The notes: generated from the letters alone by a model not told the origin. A DNA stretch of 64,000 bases from a virus (IMGVR_UViG_3300045303_000221:23893-87892), one strand, 5' to 3'. Shown: positions 8,193 to 16,783, counted from the stretch's first letter. Numbers and translations: made by a program.

Positions 8193-8217
8193 AGTCGCTC
8201 CCGGTGACTGGCGGCTA

Positions 8218-8238
8218 GCGCACGGTGTGTGTTACAAT
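8218..8238 (+). promoter_or_regulatory. Regulon operator-promoter (site 3)
   Basis: CACGGTGTG core (centre 8225) with -10 TACAAT at 8233-8238, spacing 8. The leader hairpin TGCGGGG/CCCCGCA (8244-8262) is followed by GAGAGGAA. Confidence 0.75.
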
Positions 8239-8275
8239 TGAGGTGCGGGGACGACCCCCGCAGAGAGGAACGCGG

Positions 8276-10663
8276 ATGAGCACAACGATCGCATCGCTGG
8301 AAGTGGCCGTTCAGACGCTCGCCGCGCGTGACACTGACCGCGCTTACGAGCGCAACGGCGTCGGCTACAACAAGGCCGACTCGTGGATCGGGCACGCGCT
8401 GGCCGAGATCCCTGCGGACACCTGGGGCGACGAAACGACGTACGCAGCGTGGGCGATGCTGCGGAAGTACCGCGGCCAGCTTGCGGGGGCCGGGATCGAC
8501 TTCGACGCGATCCCCGTCCCGGCTGAGCCGGAGTACGGCGAGGATGCGGCGCGCGACACGGCGCGCACGGCGGCGTACCGCTGGCGGGTCGAGAAGCGCC
8601 GCGCTGAGCGCCGCGCCGCGAACGTGCCGACGATCGAGATGGACGCCGGAGGGTTCGGCGTCCGGTTCCCGTACGACGAGGAGCTTGTCGCCGCGATCCG
8701 CGAGGTGCCCGACCGCCGCTGGGATCGCGACCGCACGGTGTGGGTCGTCGCGCCGAAGGGCGCTGCGGCGCTGGCGGCGTGGGCTGAGCAGTACGGCGCG
8801 CAGATGTCGGCAGAGGTGGAGTCGGCTCTCGCCGGGCTGGCCGAGTGGGCGGCGGCGGAGGCCGCGAAGCCCGCGAAGCGGCTGGAGATGAGCGGCGACA
8901 CGATCCTCGTCTACTTCCCCTACGACTCCAGCATCGTCACGATCATGCGGAGCCTGAACGGCCGCTGGGACAAGGCGGCGTCGGTGTGGAAGGTGGCCGG
9001 GCGGCAGGCCGCGAAGCTGATCGACATGGCGCGCGAGCACGACTTCGACATCGCGCCGGAGATCCTGGCGGCGGTCGAGGCGCTGGAGACGCGCCGGGCC
9101 GCGAAGGTCGATGCCTCCCGCGCGCTGGACGCAGACCTGGACATCCCCGGCATCCGCGACGGGATGAAGCTGCACCCGTTCCAGCGGGCGGGCATCCGCT
9201 ACCTCCTGGAGCACGCAGACGGGCGCGGGATCATCGGCGACGAGATGGGCCTCGGGAAGACGCCGCAGACGATGTGCACGGTGGAGCACGCCGACGCCTT
9301 CCCGTGCCTGGTGGTGGTGCCGAACCTCGTGAAGCTGAACTGGCTGCGCGAGATTGACCTGTGGCTGCCGGGCCGCTCGATCACCCTGCTCGACTCCAGC
9401 AAGACGGCCGAGGTGAAGACGGTGAGCTTCCGCCGCCATCTGCTCGCGGGCGGGGGTCGCCGGACGATCCGCACGAACGATCCGACGGCGGAGTTCATGG
9501 TCGTCAACTACGACATCCTGCACAAGCTCCTGCCGCGCTTCAGCGGCAAGTCGCTGGGCGCGGTGATCTTCGATGAGGCGCACTACCTGAAGAACCCGAA
9601 GGCGCTGCGCACGAAGGCCGCGAACGCCATCGCGTCGATCGCGAAGCTGCGCCTGATGGCGACCGGCACGGCGATCCTGAACCGGCCGATCGAGCTTCTG
9701 TCGCCGCTGGAGATTCTGGGCCGGGCCGGGGAGTTCGGTGGCCGGTCGAGCTACCAGCGCCGCTACTGCAACGCGCACGAGGACTCTCGCGGTCACTGGG
9801 ACGTGTCGGGTGCGAGCAACCTGCCGGAGTTGAACGAGCGGCTGCGCGAGGTCTGCTACGTGCGGCGCGATAAGCGCGACGTGCTGACCGAGCTTCCGCC
9901 GGTGCAGCGGCAGACGGTGCTGCTCCCGATCACGAACCGCAAGGAGTACGAGCGGGCCGAGGACGACGTGGTGCAGTGGGCACGCGACAAGGCCCGGACC
10001 GACCGCGCGTTCCACGCAACGCTGGGCGGCCTGACGGCGGCGGAGCGGACGGAGGCGATCCGGGCACACGCGGCGGAGGCTGGCACTCGCGCGATGGCGG
10101 CGGAGGCGCTGCGCCGGATGGGCGCGCTGCGCAAGCTGACCGGCGAGGGTAAGGTCGCTGCGGTGAAGGACTGGGTGACGGAGTTCCTGACCGAGGAAGA
10201 CAAGCTGATCCTGTTCACCTGGCACGTGGAGGGTGTGCAGGAGGCCCTGATCGACACCTTCCCCGGCTGCGCCCGGGTGCTGGCGTCGGACTCCAAGGAG
10301 CGCCGCGACGCGGAGGTGGAGCGGTTCCAGACCGACCCGGACTGCAAGCTGATCGTCATCAGCCTGAACGTCGGCGGGGTCGGCCTCACGATCACCGCCG
10401 CGCATCACCTGGCGTTCGTGGAGCTTCCCTGGCGGCCTGGTGATGTTGACCAGGCCGAGGGGCGCGCGTACGGTCGCCTGAACGATGCGCACGGCCTCAC
10501 GAGCTACTTCCTGCTCGGCGAGGACACCTTCGATCTGGACATGGCTGACTTGCTGGACGAGAAGCGGATGGTGACCGACGCGGTGAACAGCGGCGCGGAC
10601 GGCGCGAGCGGCGACTCGATCATGGCGAGCCTGGTCGCGAAGATGGCGGAGCGGGCGGCGTGA
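8276..10663 (+). CDS. SNF2-family helicase with two HARP-like domains (SMARCAL1/ZRANB3-like), 795 aa
   Basis: ATP-dependent DNA translocase, probably able to reanneal strands or remodel forks. Two related modules, FGVRFPYDEELVAAI (near residue 126) and ILVYFPYDSSIVTIM (near 207), each end in a WDRDRTVWVV- or WDKAASVWKV-type strand, as in HARP domains. The helicase core has GDEMGLGKT (near 321), FDEAHYLKN (near 431) and GVGLTIT. The last motif reads QAEGRAYGRLN, where classical SNF2 proteins have QAxxRxxRxGQ. ATG 8276 follows GAGAGGAA under regulon site 3. Likely part of phage DNA replication or repair. Confidence 0.92.
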   Translation: MSTTIASLEVAVQTLAARDTDRAYERNGVGYNKADSWIGHALAEIPADTWGDETTYAAWAMLRKYRGQLAGAGIDFDAIPVPAEPEYGEDAARDTARTAAYRWRVEKRRAERRAANVPTIEMDAGGFGVRFPYDEELVAAIREVPDRRWDRDRTVWVVAPKGAAALAAWAEQYGAQMSAEVESALAGLAEWAAAEAAKPAKRLEMSGDTILVYFPYDSSIVTIMRSLNGRWDKAASVWKVAGRQAAKLIDMAREHDFDIAPEILAAVEALETRRAAKVDASRALDADLDIPGIRDGMKLHPFQRAGIRYLLEHADGRGIIGDEMGLGKTPQTMCTVEHADAFPCLVVVPNLVKLNWLREIDLWLPGRSITLLDSSKTAEVKTVSFRRHLLAGGGRRTIRTNDPTAEFMVVNYDILHKLLPRFSGKSLGAVIFDEAHYLKNPKALRTKAANAIASIAKLRLMATGTAILNRPIELLSPLEILGRAGEFGGRSSYQRRYCNAHEDSRGHWDVSGASNLPELNERLREVCYVRRDKRDVLTELPPVQRQTVLLPITNRKEYERAEDDVVQWARDKARTDRAFHATLGGLTAAERTEAIRAHAAEAGTRAMAAEALRRMGALRKLTGEGKVAAVKDWVTEFLTEEDKLILFTWHVEGVQEALIDTFPGCARVLASDSKERRDAEVERFQTDPDCKLIVISLNVGGVGLTITAAHHLAFVELPWRPGDVDQAEGRAYGRLNDAHGLTSYFLLGEDTFDLDMADLLDEKRMVTDAVNSGADGASGDSIMASLVAKMAERAA

Positions 10664-11181
10664 CGACGCCGGTCGAGGCGTTGCTGTTGCTGCTGGGCGA
10701 GGCGCACGACTACGTGGACCCGGCGCTGCATCCCGGCTTCCACGAGCGGGTGCACGAGGCCGTCGCTGCCTACGAGAAGCCCGGCTCGTTGTGGCTGGTC
10801 ACGTCCGGCGAATACAGCGGCTTCGGCGTGGAGTTCGCGATGCCGTCCGAGGAGGCGGCCGAGGCGTGGTGCCAGCGCGTCCTGGAGGTGCACGGCCTGC
10901 GCTACGACGTGCAGGAGGTGAGGCTGGTCGGCGACGAGGGGCCTGCGATCCTGACCTGGTACACGGCCCTCGTGACGCGGACGTTCCCGGACATGCAGGT
11001 CTTGACGCATCAGGAGTTGGAGTTCGTGATGCCGAATCTGGTGCAGGCGAAGACGACGACGCAGACCCTGCCGAACGGCGAGTGGTCGGTGCACTCGATC
11101 GGCACCGACAAGGATCGGGTGGTGAAGGCGGCGCACGATGCCGTCGCGACCGTTCGTGCCCGGGCGGCGGGCGTGTCGTGA
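10660..11181 (+). CDS. Hypothetical protein, 173 aa
   Basis: GTG 10660 overlaps the helicase stop. Soluble alpha/beta protein. The segment GSLWLVTSGEYSGFGVEF and the C-terminal beta region suggest two small domains. No family recognised. Confidence 0.65.
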   Translation: MTTPVEALLLLLGEAHDYVDPALHPGFHERVHEAVAAYEKPGSLWLVTSGEYSGFGVEFAMPSEEAAEAWCQRVLEVHGLRYDVQEVRLVGDEGPAILTWYTALVTRTFPDMQVLTHQELEFVMPNLVQAKTTTQTLPNGEWSVHSIGTDKDRVVKAAHDAVATVRARAAGVS

Positions 11182-11420
11182 TCGACTCGGGGAAGGTCGA
11201 GCTTGTCGGCGTGGAGGACGACTACGAGGGCGGCGTGCGGCTCTACTACACGCACCGGTCGATGGGCGTCTACGCGCTCGTGACCGACCCGGAGTGGGTC
11301 GCGAAGGCGCGGCAGGCGTGGGCGGGGATGGGTCGCGTGTTCATCCCGCGGCCGGAGCGTGGGCGGCGGTTCCAGGATCGCGATGCAGAGCAGTTCCCCG
11401 GCCCCGAGTGGCGGCCGTGA
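11178..11420 (+). CDS. Hypothetical protein, 80 aa
   Basis: GTG 11178 overlaps the previous stop. The N-terminal 35 residues are beta-rich ([19 protein letters not shown]) and the tail is Arg/Pro-rich. Function unknown. Confidence 0.6.
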   Translation: MIDSGKVELVGVEDDYEGGVRLYYTHRSMGVYALVTDPEWVAKARQAWAGMGRVFIPRPERGRRFQDRDAEQFPGPEWRP

Positions 11421-11503
11421 TGACGTGGCTGCAGCGGATCACGATGGGGATCGTCGCGGCGCTGATCGTCGTCGGCGTCGTGACGGTGCTGGTGCGGCTA
11501 TGA
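11420..11503 (+). CDS. Single-pass membrane peptide, 27 aa
   Basis: ATG 11420 shares its A with the previous stop. One membrane helix fills residues 8-26 ([20 protein letters not shown]). The coupled ATGA junctions on both sides support translation despite the size. Confidence 0.5.
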   Translation: MTWLQRITMGIVAALIVVGVVTVLVRL

Positions 11504-11796
11504 CGAGCGAGCCGCGCCACTACCTGTTCGGCGGTGAGGACTACTACCCGAGCGCGCCGCCGGGCGACCTGATCCTTGTCGGCACGCTGGAGCAGTGCCG
11601 GGCGATGGCGGTGACGGTCGCCGACCGCGGCTACATACACCGCGAGGGCGGGATCGGCGGGACTCCGGTCTTCACGCTGCCGGAGAACAGCGACGACTTC
11701 TCGTTCATGCGAATGTCGATCGAGTGGTGGCGGATCCTGAACGCGGACATGGAGGTGGTCGAGCATGGTGCGGACGACAACCCCTACGGCGGCTGA
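11500..11796 (+). CDS. Hypothetical protein, 98 aa
   Basis: ATG 11500 overlaps the previous stop. Acidic, aromatic-rich soluble protein ([17 protein letters not shown]). No recognised family. Confidence 0.6.
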   Translation: MTSEPRHYLFGGEDYYPSAPPGDLILVGTLEQCRAMAVTVADRGYIHREGGIGGTPVFTLPENSDDFSFMRMSIEWWRILNADMEVVEHGADDNPYGG

Positions 11797-11799
11797 GCG

Positions 11800-12192
11800 G
11801 TGAGCGGCATCCCGATCCTGTTCCGGGGGCGCAAGCGCCAGCCGGTCACGCACCACCTGGTGAACGGCGTGGTGGTCGAGAACAACGATCCGGACAAGCC
11901 GCGCTACACGTACACGGACCTGCGGGGCGTGACGATCACGACTGACGACCGGCCGCCCGGGTTCAGCCGTCCGCCGTCGGTCTGGAGCATGAGGATCGCC
12001 GTGTCGTTGGCGGCGATCGCGGCGATAGGGATGTTCTCGCTGCTCGGCTACGTGACCGTCGTGTACGTCATCCAGGGGAAGCCGACGGCGCGCGAGCGCC
12101 AGAGGCAGAATGTCGCCGAGCTTCAGCGCGAGGTCGCCGAGTTGAAGCTGCGGGTCGATACGCTGTCTCTGCGGATCGAGGGAGAGCGATGA
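11800..12192 (+). CDS. Membrane-anchored coiled-coil protein, 130 aa
   Basis: GTG 11800 is 3 bases after the preceding stop. Residues 1-60 are soluble and polar, about 63-90 form one membrane helix ([20 protein letters not shown]), and 95-130 a coiled coil ([20 protein letters not shown]). The layout suits a membrane-tethered assembly protein. Function unknown. Confidence 0.65.
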   Translation: MSGIPILFRGRKRQPVTHHLVNGVVVENNDPDKPRYTYTDLRGVTITTDDRPPGFSRPPSVWSMRIAVSLAAIAAIGMFSLLGYVTVVYVIQGKPTARERQRQNVAELQREVAELKLRVDTLSLRIEGER

Positions 12193-12530
12193 AGCCGGGC
12201 CAGTGGGTGCGCGACGTGAAGCTGTCGGACGGCCCGGAGGGTCAGGTGCTGAACGTGCGGGAGTGGTGGGGGCAGTCCGGCCAGCGGCCGACGTGGCTGC
12301 TCGTGCAGTGGCGCGGCGAGGCGGGGCCGCGATCGGTGGCGCTGGAGGCGGTGGAGTTCGTGCGCGAGGGGCCGGAGCGGATCGTCGTCGTGAGCCTGCC
12401 GGTGAGCGCGCTCGTGCAACTCGTGGACGCGGCGTTCTCGGCCGAGGGCGAGGGACAGGCGGACGCGGCGTGCTCGCGGAACCTGGTGGAAGCGCTCGGG
12501 GCGGAGTGGACTGGGATGGAGCCGTGGTGA
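12189..12530 (+). CDS. Hypothetical protein with SH3-like N-terminus, 113 aa
   Basis: ATG 12189 overlaps the previous stop. Residues 1-60 ([20 protein letters not shown]...WLLVQWRGE) look like a small beta-barrel. The C-terminal half is helical. No family recognised. Confidence 0.6.
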   Translation: MKPGQWVRDVKLSDGPEGQVLNVREWWGQSGQRPTWLLVQWRGEAGPRSVALEAVEFVREGPERIVVVSLPVSALVQLVDAAFSAEGEGQADAACSRNLVEALGAEWTGMEPW

Positions 12531-13234
12531 CCCGCGCCGCCGTGGGGTTCGTCGTCGTGCTGCTCGTGACGGCTCCGGGCTGGAACTGGCAGTCGAAGCC
12601 GGGGCCGCCGGGGCCGCGCGGGAAGCCGGGCAAGACGGGCAAGCAGGGGCCGCGCGGGCCTCGTGGGTTCCGCGGCGTGCCGGGCGTGCCTGGTGCCCCT
12701 GGTGCGCCGGGTGCGACCGGCCCGCAGGGGCCTGCAGGGCCAGCTACGGGCGTCCCTGGGCCGCCGGGGGCTACGGGCGCGCAGGGTCCGCAGGGCGCTC
12801 AGGGGCCGCAGGGGCCGCCCGGACCGCCCGGCGCGACCGGCGGGCAGGGCGAGACTGGGCCGCGCGGGTCACGCGGGCCGCGAGGTTTACGAGGCCCGCG
12901 CGGGCCGAGAGGCGTCAGGGGCCAGCGTGGACCGCGCGGCGTCCGGGGTCGCACCGGCCCGCAGGGACCGCCTGGTCCTGGGATCACGGAGCCGGAGGTC
13001 GTGACGCATCGCAGTGACAACAGCAATGCGGACGTGAAGACTTCGACGGCGACATGTCCACCAGGCACGTTTCTCACGGGCGGTGGATTCTCGACCAACC
13101 TGCTCGATGAGCGTCTGACTCCCTTGCGGATGTTCCCGCACGGGCCGTCTTGGACGGTCACGGTAGCTGAGATCAACGGCGTCCCGAACAACGTTCTGTG
13201 GGACGTGACGGCGTACGCTGTCTGCGTGTCGTAG
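12527..13234 (+). CDS. Secreted collagen-like Gly-X-Y protein, 235 aa
   Basis: GTG 12527 overlaps the previous stop. A short hydrophobic N-terminus resembles a signal peptide. Gly-X-Y triplets, many Gly-Pro-Pro or Gly-Pro-Arg, run from about residue 25 to 152 and should form a collagen-type triple helix. The C-terminal about 80 residues are a beta-rich cap with two cysteines ([12 protein letters not shown] and AYAVCVS). Phages commonly use such repeats in fibres or surface proteins; the signal peptide here argues for export instead. A second collagen-like protein lies at 37732. Confidence 0.85.
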   Translation: MTRAAVGFVVVLLVTAPGWNWQSKPGPPGPRGKPGKTGKQGPRGPRGFRGVPGVPGAPGAPGATGPQGPAGPATGVPGPPGATGAQGPQGAQGPQGPPGPPGATGGQGETGPRGSRGPRGLRGPRGPRGVRGQRGPRGVRGRTGPQGPPGPGITEPEVVTHRSDNSNADVKTSTATCPPGTFLTGGGFSTNLLDERLTPLRMFPHGPSWTVTVAEINGVPNNVLWDVTAYAVCVS

Positions 13235-13251
13235 AGACGAGAGAGGAGAGC

Positions 13252-13467
13252 ATGATGGAAAGGCTCAGAGAGGCGCTGGAGCGCGTGGCGCAGGCCCTGG
13301 GGCGGCTGCTGGAGGCAGTCGCGACGGCGCTGGACAACCTCGCGCTGTTGATCGAGCGGTCGGTACGGCGGCGGACGAGGCGGCTTGAGACGCGGCGGCT
13401 CGGTGATGCGCGGAGGATGGCACGGGGCGAGCCGAGGTTCGTGGCCGCGACGGTGCGGCGACGGTGA
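13252..13467 (+). CDS. Amphipathic helical Arg-rich protein, 71 aa
   Basis: ATG 13252 follows GAGAGGAGAG, an RBS like those of the regulon leaders although no regulon promoter lies directly upstream. The N-terminal 45 residues form one long amphipathic helix; the rest is very Arg-rich. Could bind nucleic acid. No family recognised. Confidence 0.6.
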   Translation: MMERLREALERVAQALGRLLEAVATALDNLALLIERSVRRRTRRLETRRLGDARRMARGEPRFVAATVRRR

Positions 13468-13724
13468 ACTGCCGGGGCTGTGGTGCGCCGGTGAAGATGC
13501 TGGCGACGTACGGCGGGTGGCGCTACTCGCCGCCGAAGATGATGCCGCTCGACCCGGACCCGGTGGAGAACGGCAACGTCGTGATCGAACCGCCGGACGG
13601 CGCGATCCCGGCGCGGGCGCGGGTGCTGAAGAAGGGCGAGGCGGAGAACCTGCCGGAGGGCACCCTGCGATACAGGAGCCACTTCGCGACTTGCTCGGAG
13701 GCGGACAAGTTTCGACGCCGATAG
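13464..13724 (+). CDS. Small protein with N-terminal Cys knuckle, 86 aa
   Basis: GTG 13464 overlaps the previous stop. A CRGCGAP knuckle starts at residue 3 and a lone Cys lies near residue 77, so metal binding is possible but incomplete. One of many small Cys-rich proteins in the window. Confidence 0.6.
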   Translation: MNCRGCGAPVKMLATYGGWRYSPPKMMPLDPDPVENGNVVIEPPDGAIPARARVLKKGEAENLPEGTLRYRSHFATCSEADKFRRR

Positions 13725-13727
13725 TGC

Positions 13728-13733
13728 TAAGCT
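13728..13733 (+). promoter_or_regulatory. Candidate leaderless -10 box TAAGCT
   Basis: TAAGCT ends 6 bases before GTG 13740, with no Shine-Dalgarno. Confidence 0.5.
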
Positions 13734-13739
13734 CGCGGT

Positions 13740-14195
13740 GTGAGTTTGGCTGACGGACTCAGAGAGGTGGCGATGGAGTGCGATCTACTTCTGCCGGACC
13801 AGGCGATGAAGCTCCGCGCGTTCGCGAGAACGCTGGACGAGGAGGCGGCGCAGGTGCTGGCCGCTCGCGAGGGGAAGTCGCACCGCTTCGGTCAGCCGAC
13901 GGAGCACAAGGCGGCGCAGCGTCGCCTGCCGGGGTGGGGAACGCAGTGCGGCCTGCTGCTGAGGTCGATCGTGGAGCGCGGCCACGACGGCTACACCCAG
14001 AACGAGATGGAGCGGATTCCGGGGATCAGGACGAACGCGCACCGCACCCGGAAGAACGACCTGGAGGACATGGGCCTGGTGATGGACTCGGGTCGCACCC
14101 GCAAGACGGAGACGGGCACGGACGCGATCGTGTGGATCGCGACGCTGAAGGGTCACCGCTGGCACGAGGAGAACGTACGACGCCGCGCGGGCTGA
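13740..14195 (+). CDS. Winged-helix protein, 151 aa
   Basis: The N-terminal 45 residues are helical. Residues about 65-125 form a winged-helix-like domain (IVERGHDGYTQNEMERI, RTNAHRTRKNDLEDMGLV, then a beta wing). Similar domains occur in phage transcription or replication accessory proteins. The start is set by TAAGCT six bases upstream. A candidate regulator; no target is known. Confidence 0.65.
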   Translation: MSLADGLREVAMECDLLLPDQAMKLRAFARTLDEEAAQVLAAREGKSHRFGQPTEHKAAQRRLPGWGTQCGLLLRSIVERGHDGYTQNEMERIPGIRTNAHRTRKNDLEDMGLVMDSGRTRKTETGTDAIVWIATLKGHRWHEENVRRRAG

Positions 14196-14218
14196 CGCTG
14201 GCGCGACTGGCGACGCTG

Positions 14219-14353
14219 GTGCTGGTGGCGGCGATGACGGTGGTCATCGCTCAGATGACGCCGCCGTGGGCGCAGTCGATCCTGCTGGCGCTGGTCGCGT
14301 TCTACGGGACGTTCGCGATGGCGATCTGGCAGGTCGTGGAGCGCGGCGAGTGA
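14219..14353 (+). CDS. Small membrane protein, about 44 aa (start uncertain)
   Basis: The frame encodes two membrane-compatible segments (VAAMTVVIAQM and SILLALVAFYGTFAMAIW). No good upstream start exists; GTG 14219 is the first usable codon. The open frame extends upstream into the 13740 gene, so the true N-terminus may lie elsewhere. Confidence 0.4.
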   Translation: MLVAAMTVVIAQMTPPWAQSILLALVAFYGTFAMAIWQVVERGE

Positions 14354-14445
14354 GCGCGATCGTCGTGTTCATCTGTCGGCGGTGCGGCAAGGAGATGCCG
14401 CCGATCCGGAAGTGCCCGCACTGCGATTACGAGCCTGGCCGATGA
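14350..14445 (+). CDS. Zinc-ribbon micropeptide, 31 aa
   Basis: GTG 14350 overlaps the previous stop. The product has two CxxC knuckles (CRRCGKEMPP, KCPHCDYEP), a minimal zinc ribbon. Start/stop overlaps on both sides and the Cys4 pattern support it. Confidence 0.55.
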   Translation: MSAIVVFICRRCGKEMPPIRKCPHCDYEPGR

Positions 14446-14723
14446 AGGCGATCTACAAGTACCCGCTGACGGTCGCCCGTGACCAGGAGGTGTGGCTGCG
14501 GGAGGGCGCGGCCATCCTGACGGTCGCGTACGAGGGGCAAGACCTGCGGCTGTGGGCGCTGTGCGACCAGTCGCGCGAACCGGAGATGCGGAAGGTCTGG
14601 GTGTTCGGCGACGGAGCGCCGGTGCCGGGCAGCGTCTATGCGGAGATGTACCTGACGAGCGTGTTCCATCCGGGCATCGGGCTGACGTTCCACGTGTTCG
14701 TGGAGCGCGAGGTGGCGGTGTGA
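14442..14723 (+). CDS. Phage beta-protein, DUF7352-like, 93 aa
   Basis: ATG 14442 overlaps the previous stop. The pattern (IYKYPL, VWLREGAAILTV, LRLWALCD, GLTFHVFV) matches a widespread phage protein of unknown function that I associate with DUF7352. That identification is from memory. Operon internal. Confidence 0.65.
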   Translation: MKAIYKYPLTVARDQEVWLREGAAILTVAYEGQDLRLWALCDQSREPEMRKVWVFGDGAPVPGSVYAEMYLTSVFHPGIGLTFHVFVEREVAV

Positions 14724-14929
14724 CCCCGAGCGAGATAGTGGCGCGGCTGCGTGCTCGCGCCGATCTCGCGGAAGTGACGCTGGCGCGGGGCATCGGCGCG
14801 GGCGTGACAGGACACGGAACGCCGTACCCGCCGAGCCGGATCAAGCGCATCGAGGAGGCCGTCGCGCTCGACCGCGAGGCCGCCGACTTGATCGAGGTGC
14901 TGGGCGGCGTGCGAGAGGTGGCGGGGTGA
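14720..14929 (+). CDS. Helical hypothetical protein, 69 aa
   Basis: GTG 14720 overlaps the previous stop. Mostly helical, alternating Ala/Arg/Glu, with a central Gly-rich loop (RGIGAGVTGHGTPYPPS). No family recognised. Confidence 0.6.
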   Translation: MTPSEIVARLRARADLAEVTLARGIGAGVTGHGTPYPPSRIKRIEEAVALDREAADLIEVLGGVREVAG

Positions 14930-15303
14930 AGCGCTCGCCGATGAAGCGCACCCGGATCGAGCGGGACTGGACGGACGCGCGGGCGAAGTGCGTGGCCGAG
15001 GGCCGGTGCCGGGTGTGCGGGCGGAAGGGCAAGGTGGAGGCGGGGCACGTGATCGGCCGCGAGCATGACCGCCCGCGTACGCTGGGCGAGGCGAAGCTGT
15101 GGGTGAACCCGCTGGACGTGGTGCCGCTGTGCACGACGCATCACCGGGCGTACGATCACCGGAAGCTCGACCTGCTCGGGGTACTGACGGTGGAGGAGCA
15201 GGCGCGGGCGGTGTACGTGGCGGGCGGGATGATCACGGCGCTGCGCCGGATCACGGGCAATCGCGAGGTTGCTGTCACGGAAGGCGCGTCGGCAGGCTTG
15301 TAG
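14926..15303 (+). CDS. HNH-family endonuclease, 125 aa
   Basis: GTG 14926 overlaps the previous stop. CRVCGRKG (residues 26-33), GHVIGREHD, and PLCTTHHRAYDH give the zinc knuckles and HNH-like catalytic His residues of a small phage nuclease. Such proteins often sit near terminase genes and nick DNA during packaging; here it is about 8 kb downstream of terL. Role inferred. Confidence 0.8.
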   Translation: MKRSPMKRTRIERDWTDARAKCVAEGRCRVCGRKGKVEAGHVIGREHDRPRTLGEAKLWVNPLDVVPLCTTHHRAYDHRKLDLLGVLTVEEQARAVYVAGGMITALRRITGNREVAVTEGASAGL

Positions 15304-15307
15304 AGGT

Positions 15308-15487
15308 ATGGCGAATGACAAGACCCGACTCCACCAGGGCGCGCACGCGCGCACCGCATACGAGTGCTCGTGCGGCAAGATCGTCCACGGGAACGGTGCC
15401 CGCGCGTCGCACCGCGCAGCGCACGAGCGGCGCGGCGAGTTCGTGACCCTGCGGCGCTACAACCCGTACAACGCGGCGAAGCCCTAG
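15308..15487 (+). CDS. C2H2-type small zinc-finger protein, 59 aa
   Basis: ATG 15308 lies 4 bases after the previous stop. YECSCGKIVHGNG...SHRAAH gives a CxC...HxxxH zinc-finger pattern at residues 18-40. Possibly nucleic-acid binding. Confidence 0.6.
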   Translation: MANDKTRLHQGAHARTAYECSCGKIVHGNGARASHRAAHERRGEFVTLRRYNPYNAAKP

Positions 15488-15490
15488 ACT
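15485..15490 (+). promoter_or_regulatory. Candidate leaderless -10 box TAGACT
   Basis: TAGACT lies 6 bases before ATG 15497, overlapping the upstream stop codon. Confidence 0.5.
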
Positions 15491-15496
15491 CACCGG

Positions 15497-15703
15497 ATGG
15501 CTGAATACCGACTGTGGCTGCGCGGTGGCGCGAGCCTTGAGATTGACGAGGAATCGCGCGAGCACCTGATCAGCTACTTCGCGGCGGAGGATCGCGGCGA
15601 CATCCACGACCCGCCGACGATGATGCAGTTGACCAGTCCGCAGGGCAAGCAGATGGACGTGCGGATCAAGGCCGTGGACGCGATCACGTTCAACACCGCC
15701 TAG
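15497..15703 (+). CDS. Hypothetical protein, 68 aa
   Basis: Apparently leaderless. Beta-alpha-beta-looking soluble sequence (YRLWLRGGASLEIDEES...DVRIKAVDAITF). No family recognised. Confidence 0.6.
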   Translation: MAEYRLWLRGGASLEIDEESREHLISYFAAEDRGDIHDPPTMMQLTSPQGKQMDVRIKAVDAITFNTA

Positions 15704-15713
15704 CGCTTGCCCT

Positions 15714-15735
15714 AACGCACGGCGTGTGTTAGGTT
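15714..15735 (+). promoter_or_regulatory. Regulon operator-promoter (site 4)
   Basis: AACGCACGGCGTGTGTT at 15714-15730 is palindromic in 7 of 8 pairs and overlaps -10 TAGGTT (15730-15735). Two leader hairpins follow: GCCGG/CCGGC and GCCGAGC/GCTCGGC. Then GAGAGGGG and ATG 15803. Confidence 0.75.
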
Positions 15736-15802
15736 CCGTAGTACGCCGGGAGTGCAACCGGCAAAGAACGCCGAGCGGAGGCTCGGCAGAGAGGGGTACG
15801 AC

Positions 15803-16243
15803 ATGCGTGAAGGAATCAAGCGCGTCTGCATCGGGGTCGGCATTCTGCTGGCCGGTGTGGGCGTCGCGTCGGCGCTCGCTGCGTGCGGTAGCGCCGCGAC
15901 GGCAGGAACGGAGGCGGCCCCGGCCGCGACGGTGACGGTGCAGGCTCCGGCCGCTCCGGCGGTGACGGTGACGACGCCCGCTCCCGAGGACACCGCGACC
16001 GAGGACTCGACCACCGAGGACGCCCCGGCCGAGGACGTGAAGATGCCCGACTACGTGGGGCAGACGCTCGACATCGCCGAGGACGAGTTGGACTCGATGG
16101 GCGTCACCTACCACGAGGTCGGCGGCGGCACCTTCGGGATCGTCGTGCCGTCCAACTGGACGGTCTGTCAGACGAAGCCGAAGGCTGGCAAGTCGATCGA
16201 CATCGCGACCGACGTGGCCCTCATCGTGAAGCGGGAGTGCTGA
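15803..16243 (+). CDS. PASTA-domain lipoprotein, 146 aa
   Basis: Residues 1-26 form a lipoprotein signal ending in the lipobox-like ALAAC. Residues 30-75 are a Pro/Thr/Ala/Glu-rich spacer. The C-terminal 70 residues (MPDYVGQTLDIAEDELDSMG...VCQTKPKAGKSI...VALIVKRE) fit one PASTA domain, a fold that in bacteria binds peptidoglycan or lipid II. A phage-encoded surface lipoprotein driven by a regulon promoter suggests remodelling of the infected cell envelope or superinfection exclusion. That role is inference. Confidence 0.85.
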   Translation: MREGIKRVCIGVGILLAGVGVASALAACGSAATAGTEAAPAATVTVQAPAAPAVTVTTPAPEDTATEDSTTEDAPAEDVKMPDYVGQTLDIAEDELDSMGVTYHEVGGGTFGIVVPSNWTVCQTKPKAGKSIDIATDVALIVKREC

Positions 16244-16244
16244 G

Positions 16245-16487
16245 ATGAGCGACCGGGCCTGGGCGATCATCGGCGTGCTCTGCGTCATCTCGATCTCGTC
16301 GTTCATCTACATGCACACGGTCGGCGCGAAGGGCGAGTCGGCCGGTCCGGCGACGCCGTTCGTCACGCCGTCGTCCGAGACGAACCTGGACGGCACGCCG
16401 CGGGTGCTGCCGCCGGGCATCTCGCTGGAGGATCTGTGTGCGCAGAACCCGGCTCCGTCCGGCTACACCGATCCGGCGTGTGGATGA
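16245..16487 (+). CDS. Single-pass membrane or secreted protein, 80 aa
   Basis: ATG 16245 follows the previous stop by one base. One N-terminal hydrophobic helix (WAIIGVLCVISISSFIYM) is followed by a Pro/Thr/Ser-rich external segment with two Cys residues. Probably an anchored extracytoplasmic protein. No family recognised. Confidence 0.6.
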   Translation: MSDRAWAIIGVLCVISISSFIYMHTVGAKGESAGPATPFVTPSSETNLDGTPRVLPPGISLEDLCAQNPAPSGYTDPACG

Positions 16488-16744
16488 TGGGCAGGGTCAC
16501 TTCCGTGCTGGCCGTGCTGGCCTGTGCGCTCGCGGTTGCGAGCGTCCCGGCTGAGGGCGCGGCGAAGCACTACAAGAACTGCGGGGCCGTGCACAAGCGC
16601 TATCCGCACGGCATCGCGAAGTCGCGGGCGGCGGCGAACCGGCAGGTGTGGGTGACGGGCCGCCCGAAGATCAGCGCGTCGCTCTACAAGGCCAACAAGC
16701 GGCTCGACCGCGATCACGACGGGATCGCCTGCGAGGCACCGTAG
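16484..16744 (+). CDS. Secreted Excalibur-domain protein, 86 aa
   Basis: ATG 16484 overlaps the previous stop; ATG 16487 is equally possible. A signal peptide (VLAVLACALAVASVPAEGA) precedes an Excalibur domain: YKNCGAVHKRYPHGI and the terminal DRDHDGIACE calcium-binding loop with its paired Cys. Such domains are extracellular in actinobacteria and firmicutes. Third protein of the envelope cluster. Confidence 0.85.
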   Translation: MMGRVTSVLAVLACALAVASVPAEGAAKHYKNCGAVHKRYPHGIAKSRAAANRQVWVTGRPKISASLYKANKRLDRDHDGIACEAP

Positions 16745-16754
16745 CTCGACCCAC

Positions 16755-16783
16755 CGACCCCGCCGGTACGCGCGGCGGGGTCG
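16755..16783 (+). terminator. Terminator hairpin
   Basis: 11-bp stem CGACCCCGCCG / CGGCGGGGTCG with a 7-base loop. Confidence 0.7.

Noticed and set aside
12590-13000. Short GC repeats resembling a tandem-repeat or CRISPR-like array
   Set aside because: The periodicity is 9 bases from Gly-X-Y codons; there are no uniform repeats with unique spacers.
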